Shown: positions 1 to 6,886 of the stretch, piece by piece
How positions within the stretch are numbered: the stretch's first letter is position 1
How the letters are laid out: every line of letters begins with the position of its first letter
Source: Aquincola sp.
GTDB taxonomy: Bacteria; Pseudomonadota; Gammaproteobacteria; Burkholderiales; Burkholderiaceae_C
Direction: 5' to 3'
DNA: 10,771 nucleotides
Assembly (NCBI GenBank): GCA_029884035.1
Contig: JAOUIM010000093.1
Coordinates: forward strand, 1 to 10,771
Position numbers and translations under genes: made by a program
The notes under the pieces: generated by a model
Seen by the model: the letters and a program-made list of their open reading frames with translations, nothing else
What the model was told of the DNA's origin: nothing
Databases searched by the model: none

Positions 1-57
1 GTGCTGAAAATGCTATCGGTGGCGCAGCGTCGTGAGCGCGTTGGCGGGCACCAATGA
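1..57 (+). other. Possible 3' end of a gene entering from the left edge
   Basis: The frame starting at base 1 is open for 18 codons and ends in TGA at 55-57. The residues are VLKMLSVAQRRERVGGHQ, which could be the C-terminus of a plus-strand gene that lies mostly outside the window. The family is not recognisable from so short a tail. Bases 1-120 look less GC-rich than the rest of the window, which would fit a different origin or simply non-coding DNA. This is weak: an 18-codon open frame can easily occur by chance. Confidence 0.2.
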
Positions 58-226
58 CGGGGGGACGATCCCTCGGTTGAGGGAGTTCCACGCACGCCCC
101 GACTGGTAATCCTGCACGGCCGGCCGCGCGGCTCGCCGCAGGAGACCCCAGCAGCCACCGCGGCCGGGGGTCGCGGGCGCTGCGCTCAACGGCGCCAGTA
201 CCGCCCGTGGCCGAAATGGCCGTGGC
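58..226. other. Intergenic stretch downstream of the FAD/Fe-S dehydrogenase gene
   Basis: No supported gene lies here. A short perfect hairpin (TCCCTC, loop GGTT, GAGGGA) sits at 69-84. A second GGCC/GGCC hairpin with a five-base loop sits at 209-221, just past the stop codon of the minus-strand gene. Neither is followed by a T-run, so neither is a clear intrinsic terminator. Minus-strand open frames crossing this region have arginine- and proline-rich translations typical of GC-rich non-coding frames. Confidence 0.4.
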
Positions 227-3200
227 TCACGCCGTGGCTGCCGCGGGCGCGAGGTGCGCGGCCAGCACCCGCGCCACATGCCAGGCGTCGCGCTGCGCGC
301 CGTCGGCGATCTGATGGCGGCAGCTGGTGCCGTCGGCCACGATCAACGCGTCGGGCCGCGCGCGCACCGCGGGCAGCAGGTTCAGTTCGGCCATCTGCAT
401 CGACACCGCGTGGTGCTTTGCCTCGTAGCCAAAGGCGCCGGCCATGCCGCAGCACGAGCTTTCGATCACGCCGACGTCGGCACCGGGGATCAGGCGCAGC
501 ACCTCGAGCACCGGCGGCATCGCGCCAAAGGCCTTCTGGTGGCAGTGGCCGTGCACCAGCATCGGCTGGGTGGCGGCGCGCAGGCGCAGCGCCAGCTGCC
601 CCGCGCGCTGCTCGCGCGCGACGAACTCCTCGAACAGCAGCGCCTGCGCGGCCAGCCGATGCGCGGGTTCGCCCAGGCCCATCACCAGCATCTCGTCGCG
701 CAGCGTGAGCAGGCACGACGGTTCGAGCCCGACGATGGCGATGCCGGCATCGACGAAGGGCGTGAAGGCATCGATCAGTTCGCGCGCGCGCGCCTTGGCT
801 TCGGCGGCCAGCCCGGCGGCCAGCAGAGTGCGGCCGCAGCACAGCGCGGCACCGTCGGTGCGCGTGGCCACGTGCACCGCGTAGCCCGCCGCCCGCAGCA
901 CGCGCACCGCGTCGCGCGCGTTTTCGGTCTCGAAGCAGCCGTTGAAGGTGTCGACGAACAGCACCACGCCTTTGCCGTCGCGTGCGGCAGCGTCGAGCAC
1001 CTGCGCGCGCGTGGCCAGGCCCAGGCCGGGCGCCACCGCGGCAAAGCTGTCGCTGCGCCAGCGCGGTAGCGAGCGCCGCGCCGACAGGCCGAGCCACCGC
1101 TCGGTGAGCGCCTTGGCGCCGGGCACGTGGTCGCGCAGGTTGAACAGCCGCGGCAGCCGGCGCGCCCACGGCGCCATGTCGGGCAGGCGCGCGAGCAGCC
1201 GGTCGGCCACGGTGAGGCCGCGTTCGGCGGCGCGCTGCGCGGTGAATTCGAGCTTCATCTTGGCCATGTCCACGCCGGTCGGGCAGTCGCGCCGGCAGCC
1301 CTTGCAGCCCACGCACAGCTCCAGCGCCTCGGCCACTGCGTCCGACGTGAAGCCGCCTTCGAGCTGGCCCGACAGCGCCAGCCGCAGCGTGTTGGCGCGC
1401 CCGCGCGTCAGGTGCACCTCGTCGCGCGTGACGCGGTAGCTCGGGCACATGGTGCCGGCGTCGAACTTGCGGCAGTGGCCGTTGTTGTTGCACATCTCCA
1501 CCGCCTTGGCCAGGCCGCTGGTGGGATCGCCACCGGTGCCGGGCGCGGTGGTCTGTTCGGTGGTCGGATTGTTCTGCACGTCCCAGGCCGACCAGTCAAA
1601 CACGGGCGTCAGCGCGATCGTGCGGTAGCCGCCCGAATAGCGGAACAGCGACGCGTCGTCCATCTTCGGCGGGTCGATGATCTTGCCCGGGTTGAGCAGG
1701 TGGCCAGGGTCCAGGTGCCGCTTGATCGCGCGCAGCGCGTCGTTGAGCGCCGGGCCGAACTGCCACTCGATCCACTCGCCGCGGCACAGGCCGTCGCCGT
1801 GCTCGCCGCTGTAGGCGCCCTTGAACTTGCGTACCAATGCCGCCGCCTCTTCGGCAATCGCGCGCATCTTCTTCGCGCCGTCGCGCCGCATGTCGAGGAT
1901 CGGCCGCACGTGCAGCGTGCCAACCGAGGCATGTGCATACCAGGTGCCGCGCGTGCCGTGGCGCGCGAACACCTCGGTCAGCGCGTCGGTGTATTCGGCC
2001 AGGTGCACGAGCGGCACCGCGCAGTCTTCGATGAAGCTCACCGGCTTGCCGTCGCCCTTGAGGCTCATCATGATGTTCAGGCCGGCCTTGCGCACCTCCC
2101 ACAGCGCCTTCTGCGGCGCCTCGTCGGGCATCTCGACCACGCTGCCGGGCGCGCCCAGGTCGGCCATCAGCTCGACGAGCTGCCGCAGCTGTCCGAGCAA
2201 TGCGGCGCGGTCGTCACCGCTGAACTCGACGAGCAGGATCGCTTCGGGCGTGCCGCCCGTGTGGCCGGTGAGTGCGGTTTCGATCACGGGGCGGAACGCC
2301 GGGTTGGCGCGCGCCAGGTCGATCATCGTGCGGTCCACCAGCTCGACCGCGCTGGGCCCCAGCGTGACGAGGTGCTGCGCCGAATCCATCGCGGCATGGA
2401 AGCTCGCGAAGTTCACGACGCCCAGCACCTTGTGGCGCGGCAGCGGCGCGAGCTGCACGCGCAGTCGGCGCGTGACGGCCAGCGTGCCCTCGCTGCCAAC
2501 CAGCAGGTGCGCCAGGTTCACGCTGCCGTTGGCGGTGTAGGGGCGCTCGCTTTGCGGATGGAAGATGTCGAGGTTGTAGCCGGCCACGCGCCGCATCACC
2601 TTGGGCCAGCGCGCCTCGATCTCGCCGTGGTGGCGCAGCGCCAGGCCGCGCACGAAAACGGCGATCGCGCGCTCGCGGCCCACCAGGCCCGCGACCGGGC
2701 CGAACGACACCGGCTGCCCGTCGGCCAGCCAGGCGTCGATGCCCAGCACGTTGTGCACCATGTTGCCGTAGGCGATGCTGCGCGAGCCGCACGAGTTGTT
2801 GCCCGCCATGCCGCCGAGCGTGGCCTGCGCGCTGGTCGATACGTCGACCGGAAACCACAGGCCGTGCGGCTTGAGCACGGCGTTCAGGTGGTCGAGCACG
2901 AGGCCGGGCTCGACCGTGGCGGTGCGCGCCTCGACGTCGATATCGATCACACGCCGCAGGTGCTTGCTGCCGTCGATCACGAGCGCCGCGCCGGTGGTCT
3001 GGCCGCATTGCGAGGTGCCGCCGCCGCGCGGCAGCAGCGGCGCGCCGAGCTCGCGGGCGATGGCGATCGCCGCGGCCACGTCGTCGTCGCTGGTGGGCAC
3101 GAACGCGCCGAGCGGCTGGATCTGGTAGATCGACGCGTCGGTGGCGTAGCGGCCGCACGAGGCGGCGTCGAACAGCACCTCGCCGCGCGTGTGCTCGCGC

Positions 3201-3274
3201 AGCCGTCGCGCGAGTTCGGCGCGGTCGGCCGCCGCGGCGCGCGCGAGCGGGGCGACCTGCTCGGGTGCGTTCAC
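227..3274 (-). CDS. FAD-binding and (Fe-S)-binding oxidoreductase, D-2-hydroxyacid dehydrogenase of the YdiJ type
   Basis: This 1015-residue protein fuses a flavin dehydrogenase to iron-sulfur modules. Residues about 50-270 form the FAD-binding PCMH domain: LPRGGGTSQCG at 81-91, NNSCGS at 159-164 and VGSEGT at 259-264. About 280-535 is the FAD-oxidase C-terminal domain, with GEHGDG at 490-495 and LLNPGKI at 526-532. Two Fe-S motifs follow: C595, C601 and C610-P, then C654-x2-C657-x2-C660-x3-C664-P. Two CCG (HdrB/GlpC-like) domains close the protein: CCG at 812-814 with EPSC at 851-854, and GHCH at 909-912 with SSCCG at 939-943. The length is close to that of E. coli YdiJ, reported to be a D-2-hydroxyglutarate dehydrogenase. 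Family members oxidise D-2-hydroxyacids to 2-oxoacids and pass electrons to the respiratory chain. No signal peptide or membrane segment is visible, so it probably works at the cytoplasmic face of the membrane. The GTG start at 3274 makes a GTGA overlap with the upstream regulator gene. The frame stays open upstream, but that extension reads antisense through other genes. The substrate (lactate, glycolate, 2-hydroxyglutarate or other) is not determinable. Confidence 0.93.
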   Translation of the reverse strand: MNAPEQVAPLARAAAADRAELARRLREHTRGEVLFDAASCGRYATDASIYQIQPLGAFVPTSDDDVAAAIAIARELGAPLLPRGGGTSQCGQTTGAALVIDGSKHLRRVIDIDVEARTATVEPGLVLDHLNAVLKPHGLWFPVDVSTSAQATLGGMAGNNSCGSRSIAYGNMVHNVLGIDAWLADGQPVSFGPVAGLVGRERAIAVFVRGLALRHHGEIEARWPKVMRRVAGYNLDIFHPQSERPYTANGSVNLAHLLVGSEGTLAVTRRLRVQLAPLPRHKVLGVVNFASFHAAMDSAQHLVTLGPSAVELVDRTMIDLARANPAFRPVIETALTGHTGGTPEAILLVEFSGDDRAALLGQLRQLVELMADLGAPGSVVEMPDEAPQKALWEVRKAGLNIMMSLKGDGKPVSFIEDCAVPLVHLAEYTDALTEVFARHGTRGTWYAHASVGTLHVRPILDMRRDGAKKMRAIAEEAAALVRKFKGAYSGEHGDGLCRGEWIEWQFGPALNDALRAIKRHLDPGHLLNPGKIIDPPKMDDASLFRYSGGYRTIALTPVFDWSAWDVQNNPTTEQTTAPGTGGDPTSGLAKAVEMCNNNGHCRKFDAGTMCPSYRVTRDEVHLTRGRANTLRLALSGQLEGGFTSDAVAEALELCVGCKGCRRDCPTGVDMAKMKLEFTAQRAAERGLTVADRLLARLPDMAPWARRLPRLFNLRDHVPGAKALTERWLGLSARRSLPRWRSDSFAAVAPGLGLATRAQVLDAAARDGKGVVLFVDTFNGCFETENARDAVRVLRAAGYAVHVATRTDGAALCCGRTLLAAGLAAEAKARARELIDAFTPFVDAGIAIVGLEPSCLLTLRDEMLVMGLGEPAHRLAAQALLFEEFVAREQRAGQLALRLRAATQPMLVHGHCHQKAFGAMPPVLEVLRLIPGADVGVIESSCCGMAGAFGYEAKHHAVSMQMAELNLLPAVRARPDALIVADGTSCRHQIADGAQRDAWHVARVLAAHLAPAAATA

Positions 3275-3984
3275 GCGCTGGCCTTGCGCGCCGCAGGGAG
3301 CACGCCGCCTTGCATCTGCTCGAGCACGGCGTCGCGCTTGTGCTCCAGGTGTTGCACCATCAGCGCACGCAGGCCGGGCGCATCGCGCAGGGCGAGCAGG
3401 CGCAGCATTTCCTCGTGTTCCTCCACCGCGTGCTGCCACTTGCGCTCGTTGAAGTTCGAGCGGAAGCGCAGCGCCTGCAGGCGGGCGTTGACGTTGCGGT
3501 AGGTCTGCGCGAGCACCGGGTTGCGCGCGGCGGCATTGATGCGCTCGTGGATCTGCGCGTTCAGGCGGTAGTAGGTGGGCAGGTCGCGCCGCGTGTAGGC
3601 GGCCAGCATCTCGTAGTGCAGCGCGCGCAGCTCGGCCAGTTGCGCCGCGTCGATGCGCTGCGCCGCGAGTTCGCCCGACTGGCCCTCGAGCCCGGCGATG
3701 ACTTCGAAGGTGTCGGCCACGTCCTGCGCCGACAGCTGCGCGACCACCGCGCCGCGGTTGGGCAGCAGCTCGACCAGGCCTTCGGCGGCGAGCATCTTGA
3801 TCGCTTCGCGCAGCGGTGTGCGCGAGACCTGCAGCGACTCGCTCAGCTCGCGCTCGTTGAGCTTGGCGCCGGGCGCCATGTGACCTTCGACGATGCGCTG
3901 GCGCAGCCGCACCACCACCGTCTGGTGCAGCCCCTGGCGCGGCAGCGGGATGACCTCGACCATCGGGTTTGCGCTCATTTGCAT
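3271..3984 (-). CDS. GntR-family transcriptional regulator, FCD (FadR C-terminal) subfamily
   Basis: This 237-residue protein has an N-terminal winged helix-turn-helix (about 15-85), with the GntR signature PGAKLNERELSESLQVSRTPLREA at 38-61 split here only for reference to key residues L42, E44, L47, S54, R55, P57 and R59. The wing is GLVELLPNRGAVV at 69-81. The all-helical FCD ligand-binding domain spans about 90-225, with Y138 and R140, H147 and the histidines near 186-190 as likely ligand or metal contacts. FCD regulators usually sense small organic acids (LldR for lactate, GlcC for glycolate). The gene diverges from the aminotransferase/TRAP operon and overlaps the dehydrogenase start by GTGA, so one regulator can control both. 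Its start is uncertain: ATGs at 3984, 3978 and 3963 are in frame, and none has a good Shine-Dalgarno sequence. The first lies inside a palindrome, which suggests autoregulation. Confidence 0.92.
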   Translation of the reverse strand: MQMSANPMVEVIPLPRQGLHQTVVVRLRQRIVEGHMAPGAKLNERELSESLQVSRTPLREAIKMLAAEGLVELLPNRGAVVAQLSAQDVADTFEVIAGLEGQSGELAAQRIDAAQLAELRALHYEMLAAYTRRDLPTYYRLNAQIHERINAAARNPVLAQTYRNVNARLQALRFRSNFNERKWQHAVEEHEEMLRLLALRDAPGLRALMVQHLEHKRDAVLEQMQGGVLPAARKASA

Positions 3985-3989
3985 GCAAA
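3978..3989. promoter_or_regulatory. Palindromic operator-like site 1 (regulator-proximal)
   Basis: TTTGCATGCAAA is a perfect 12-base palindrome at the 5' end of the GntR gene, covering the ATG at 3984 and touching the one at 3978. A near-identical palindrome lies 67 bases away, centre to centre. GntR-family proteins bind short palindromes as dimers, and autoregulation from a site at their own start is common. Assignment to this regulator is inference from pairing and position. Confidence 0.6.
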
Positions 3990-4044
3990 AAAAGCGGGGT
4001 CCGCTCCGGGTCAATCCTAGCGCAGATCGGTTGGGCGGCCGCGG

Positions 4045-4056
4045 TTTGTATGCAAA
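4045..4056. promoter_or_regulatory. Palindromic operator-like site 2 (operon-proximal)
   Basis: TTTGTATGCAAA differs at one position from site 1 and is a palindrome except for one base pair. It ends 22 bases before the aminotransferase ATG and 10 bases before its Shine-Dalgarno sequence, so a bound repressor would block transcription start or early elongation. The same A/T-rich ends stand out in a region that is otherwise GC-rich. No confident -35/-10 pair could be assigned nearby. Confidence 0.6.
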
Positions 4057-4066
4057 ACTCGGAGCC

Positions 4067-4072
4067 AAGGAG
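4067..4072 (+). promoter_or_regulatory. Ribosome binding site of the first aminotransferase gene
   Basis: AAGGAG lies six bases before the ATG at 4079. This fixes that start among several in-frame upstream possibilities, because the open frame extends back to 3893 through the regulator gene. Confidence 0.8.
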
Positions 4073-4078
4073 TTCGCG

Positions 4079-5320
4079 ATGCTCAACCTCGACCAGCACC
4101 CGAGCGGGCGCCACTTTCTGCAGATCCCGGGGCCCAGCCCCGTGCCCGACCGCATCCTGCGCGCGATCAGCCTGCCGACGATCGACCACCGCGGGCCCGA
4201 GTTCGCGCGCCTGGGGCTCGAGGTGATCGACGGCCTGAAGCAGGTGTTCGGCACCCGCCATCCGGTGGCGATCTATCCGGCCTCGGGCACGGGAGCGTGG
4301 GAGGCCGCGCTGGTCAATGTGCTGAGCCCCGGCGACGCGGTGCTGATGGTCGAGACCGGCCACTTCGCCACGCTGTGGCAGAAGATGGCGCAGCGGCTGG
4401 GCGCCAAGCCCGAATTCCTGTCGCTGCCCGGCACCTGCGCCGAAACCGGCCTGCCGCTCGCCTGGCGCCACGGCGTGCGCGCCGACCTCGTGGCCGAGCG
4501 GCTGCGCGCCGATGCCGGCCACCAGATCCGCGCCGTGTGCGTGGTGCACAACGAAACGTCGACCGGCGCGACCAGCGACATCGCCGCGGTGCGGCGCGCG
4601 ATCGACGATGCGCGCCACCCGGCGCTGCTGATGGTCGACAGCATCTCGGGGCTGGCCAGCGCCGACTACCGGCACGACGAGTGGGGCGTTGACGTCACCG
4701 TCGGCGGCTCGCAGAAGGGGCTGATGATGCCGCCGGGCATCAGCTTCAACGCGCTGTCGCCCAAGGCGCTGGCGGCGTCGAAGACGGCGCAGCTGCCGCG
4801 CTCGTTCTGGGGCTGGGACGAGATCGTCGAGATGAACAAGACGGGCTACTGGCCCTACACGCCGAGCACCAACCTGCTGTACGGACTGCACGAATCGATC
4901 GACATGCTGCTCGGCCAGGGCCTGCCATCGGTGCTGGCGCGCCACCAGCGCTGGGCCGAAGGTGTGCGCGGCGCGGTGCGCGCGTGGGGCCTGCCGATCC
5001 AGTGCGCCGACCCGGCGGTGTACTCGCCGGTGCTCACGGGCGTGGTCACGCCGGCGGGTGTCGATGCCGACGCGCTGCGGCGCGTGATCCACGAGCGCTT
5101 CGACCTGTCGCTGGGCACCGGGCTGGGCAAGATCCGCGGCCGCATGTTCCGCATCGGCCATCTCGGCGACTGCAACGACCTGACGCTGATGGCCACGCTG
5201 GCCGGCGTCGAGATGGGCTTCAAGCTTGCCGGCGTGAAGACCGCCGGCAGCGGCGTCGCGGCCGCGATGGAGTATTTCGCATCGCATCCGGCGCCGCAGG
5301 TGCTGGCGTCCGCCGCCTGA
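4079..5320 (+). CDS. Class V PLP-dependent aminotransferase, serine/alanine-glyoxylate type (paralog 1)
   Basis: This 413-residue cytoplasmic enzyme matches the serine-glyoxylate / alanine-glyoxylate transaminase family along its length. GPSPVPDRIL at 18-27 is the usual N-terminal motif. SGTG at 69-72 is the cofactor phosphate loop. HNETSTG at 157-163 and D187 (in VDSISG) contact PLP. K213 in GSQKGLM is the Schiff-base lysine. TPST at 261-264 and R358 in MFRIGHLGD complete the active site, the arginine binding the substrate carboxylate. Family members move an amino group from serine, alanine or aspartate to glyoxylate or pyruvate. The gene is first in the plus-strand operon, 35 bases before the TRAP solute-binding gene, and diverges from the GntR/dehydrogenase pair. 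This suggests it processes the imported compound or the oxoacid made by the dehydrogenase. Other substrates, such as the aspartate-glyoxylate pair used by BhcA, cannot be excluded. Confidence 0.93.
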   Translation: MLNLDQHPSGRHFLQIPGPSPVPDRILRAISLPTIDHRGPEFARLGLEVIDGLKQVFGTRHPVAIYPASGTGAWEAALVNVLSPGDAVLMVETGHFATLWQKMAQRLGAKPEFLSLPGTCAETGLPLAWRHGVRADLVAERLRADAGHQIRAVCVVHNETSTGATSDIAAVRRAIDDARHPALLMVDSISGLASADYRHDEWGVDVTVGGSQKGLMMPPGISFNALSPKALAASKTAQLPRSFWGWDEIVEMNKTGYWPYTPSTNLLYGLHESIDMLLGQGLPSVLARHQRWAEGVRGAVRAWGLPIQCADPAVYSPVLTGVVTPAGVDADALRRVIHERFDLSLGTGLGKIRGRMFRIGHLGDCNDLTLMATLAGVEMGFKLAGVKTAGSGVAAAMEYFASHPAPQVLASAA

Positions 5321-5355
5321 ACCGACATCCACCACCCGCACCCAGGAGACACCCC

Positions 5356-6336
5356 ATGACCCACCGCCGCATCGTTCTGGCCGCCATGCTCGCGACGACT
5401 TTCGCTGTTCCCGCGATGGCGCAGATGGAGTTGAAGCTCGGCCACGTGGGCGGGCCGGGCTCGCTGTTCGAGCTGTCGGCCAACGAGTTCGCGCGCCGCG
5501 CCAACGAGAAGCTCGGCAGCAAGGCCAAGGTGGTGGTGTTCGGCTCGAGCCAGCTCGGCGGCGACACCGAGCTGATGCAGAAGCTGCGCCTGGGCACGGT
5601 GGAGTTCGCGATCCCGTCGACGGTGATGTCGTCGGCGGTCGATGCGTTCGGCATGTTCGAGATGCCGTACCTGGTGAAGAGCCGCGAGCACATGAAGAAG
5701 ATCGAGGCGGCGGTGGTGTGGCCATCGCTCGCACCGATGGCCGAGGCCAAGGGCTACAAGCTGCTGGCGGTGTGGGAGAACGGGTTTCGCAACATCACCA
5801 CCAATACCAAGCCGATCGTCAAGCCGTCCGACCTGGCCGGCATGAAGCTGCGTGTGCCGCAGGGCAAGTGGCGGGTGAAGATGTTCCAGGCCTACGGTGC
5901 GAACCCGAGCCCGATGGCGCTGTCGGAGGTGTTCGTCGCGCTGCAGACCGGCGTGATGGACGGCCAGGAGAACCCGCTGACGCAGATCTACTCGAGCAAG
6001 TTCCAGGAGGTGCAGAAGTACCTGTCGATGACCGGTCATGTGTACACGCCCGCCTTCCTGGCCACGGGCAAGGCCAAGTTCGCATCGCTGCCGCCCGACG
6101 TGCAGGCGGCGCTGAGCGCGGCGGCGCAGGAGACGCAGGCCTACGTGTACCAGCAGGCCGCCAGGCTCGACAACGAGCTGCTCGACAAGATCAAGGCCGC
6201 GGGCGTGAAGGTCAACGAGGCCGACAAGGACGCGTTCGTCGCCGCGAGCAAGGGCGTGTACGAGGAGTTCGGCAAGGAAGTGCCCGACGGCGCCAAGCTG
6301 GTCGACAAGGCGATCGAGCTCGGCAAGGGCATGTGA
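5356..6336 (+). CDS. dctP: TRAP transporter periplasmic solute-binding protein, DctP family
   Basis: This 326-residue protein is the extracytoplasmic receptor of a TRAP transporter, which captures an organic acid in the periplasm and hands it to the DctQM membrane part. A Sec signal peptide is clear: a basic start (MTHRR), a hydrophobic core to about residue 20, and cleavage after AMA at 20-22. The mature part carries family motifs: GHVGGPGS near 29-36, GFRNITTN at 143-150, GMKLRVP at 162-168 with R166 as the conserved carboxylate-binding arginine, and MDGQENPL at 201-208. AGGAG at 5344-5348, seven bases before the ATG, supports the start. Its stop overlaps the GTG start of dctQ. A carboxylate ligand is expected from R166. 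The exact ligand (hydroxyacid, oxoacid, sulfonate or amino acid) is not shown by sequence. Confidence 0.95.
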   Translation: MTHRRIVLAAMLATTFAVPAMAQMELKLGHVGGPGSLFELSANEFARRANEKLGSKAKVVVFGSSQLGGDTELMQKLRLGTVEFAIPSTVMSSAVDAFGMFEMPYLVKSREHMKKIEAAVVWPSLAPMAEAKGYKLLAVWENGFRNITTNTKPIVKPSDLAGMKLRVPQGKWRVKMFQAYGANPSPMALSEVFVALQTGVMDGQENPLTQIYSSKFQEVQKYLSMTGHVYTPAFLATGKAKFASLPPDVQAALSAAAQETQAYVYQQAARLDNELLDKIKAAGVKVNEADKDAFVAASKGVYEEFGKEVPDGAKLVDKAIELGKGM

Positions 6337-6863
6337 GCCGCGTGTTCGCCTCCGCACGGGCGGCGTTCGAGCGCGCGCTGACCGCGTTCGTGATCCTGCT
6401 GCTGGCGAGCCTGGCGGTGCTGATCCTCGCCGGCGTGGCGTTTCGCAAGCTCGGCGTGTCGCTGGTCTGGTACGACGAGGGCGCCTCGATCATGCTGGCG
6501 TGGCTGACCTATTACGGCGCGGCGCTCGCGGCGCTCAAGCGCGCGCACATCGGCTTTCCGGGGCTGGTCAATTCGCTGTCACCGCGCTTGCGCGTGCCGG
6601 CGGTGTGGTTCGGCGAGGTCTGCGTGATCGTCTTCTTCGCGCTGCTCACCGGGTTCGGCGTGCGCGTGCTGCAGATCCTCGGCGGCGACACGATGGTCAG
6701 CCTGCCGAGCGTGCCGACGCGCTTCACGCAATCGGTGATCCCGATCGGTGGTGCGCTGTTCATCGTGGCGCAACTGCTCAGCCTGCCCGAGGTGCTGCGC
6801 CAGGCGCGCGGCGCCGGCTTGGTCGACCACGAGCAGAAGCCGGTGCACGAGGTGTTGAAATGA
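6333..6863 (+). CDS. dctQ: TRAP transporter small permease, DctQ family
   Basis: This 176-residue inner-membrane protein is the small subunit that pairs with DctM. Four membrane segments are visible at about 18-37, 52-69, 90-110 and 133-152. The family signature lies between the first two and just after: W46 and E49 before TM2, then W57 and the KRAH at 69-72. The length is normal for the family. The GTG at 6333 forms a GTGA overlap with the dctP stop, implying translational coupling, with AAGGG at 6325-6329 as a close-spaced ribosome site. A second in-frame GTG at 6342 is possible. The TGA stop at 6861-6863 overlaps an ATG that opens an eight-codon frame leading into dctM. Confidence 0.93.
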   Translation: MSRVFASARAAFERALTAFVILLLASLAVLILAGVAFRKLGVSLVWYDEGASIMLAWLTYYGAALAALKRAHIGFPGLVNSLSPRLRVPAVWFGEVCVIVFFALLTGFGVRVLQILGGDTMVSLPSVPTRFTQSVIPIGGALFIVAQLLSLPEVLRQARGAGLVDHEQKPVHEVLK

Positions 6864-6886
6864 TTGCCAGGCTCGCAGCAAGATGA
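6860..6886 (+). other. Eight-codon mini-ORF bridging dctQ and dctM
   Basis: An ATG overlaps the dctQ stop (ATGA at 6860-6863) and opens a frame reading MIARLAAR. Its TGA at 6884-6886 overlaps the dctM start (ATGA at 6883-6886). The region between the two genes is thus covered by one small frame coupled at both ends. It may carry ribosomes across the gap, since dctM has only a weak Shine-Dalgarno sequence. It may also be chance. No protein function is proposed. Confidence 0.35.

Noticed and set aside
13..279. Minus-strand open frame of 88 codons at the left edge
   Set aside because: Overlaps the end of the dehydrogenase gene, Arg/Pro-rich N-terminal part, no recognisable motif and no ribosome site identified.
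186..1493. Minus-strand open frame of 435 codons overlapping the dehydrogenase C-terminal half
   Set aside because: Arg/Ala-rich shadow frame; the true frame has the conserved CCG and cysteine motifs.
1127..3502. Long plus-strand open frame of 791 codons opposite the dehydrogenase gene
   Set aside because: Composition rich in Arg, His, Ala and Val without motifs, fully antisense to a gene with clear domains.
3275..5734. Upstream extension of the dehydrogenase frame to a 1835-codon minus-strand open frame
   Set aside because: The extension lies out of frame over the regulator and antisense to the aminotransferase and dctP; its translation is low-complexity and has no domain signal. It reflects rare stops in GC-rich DNA.
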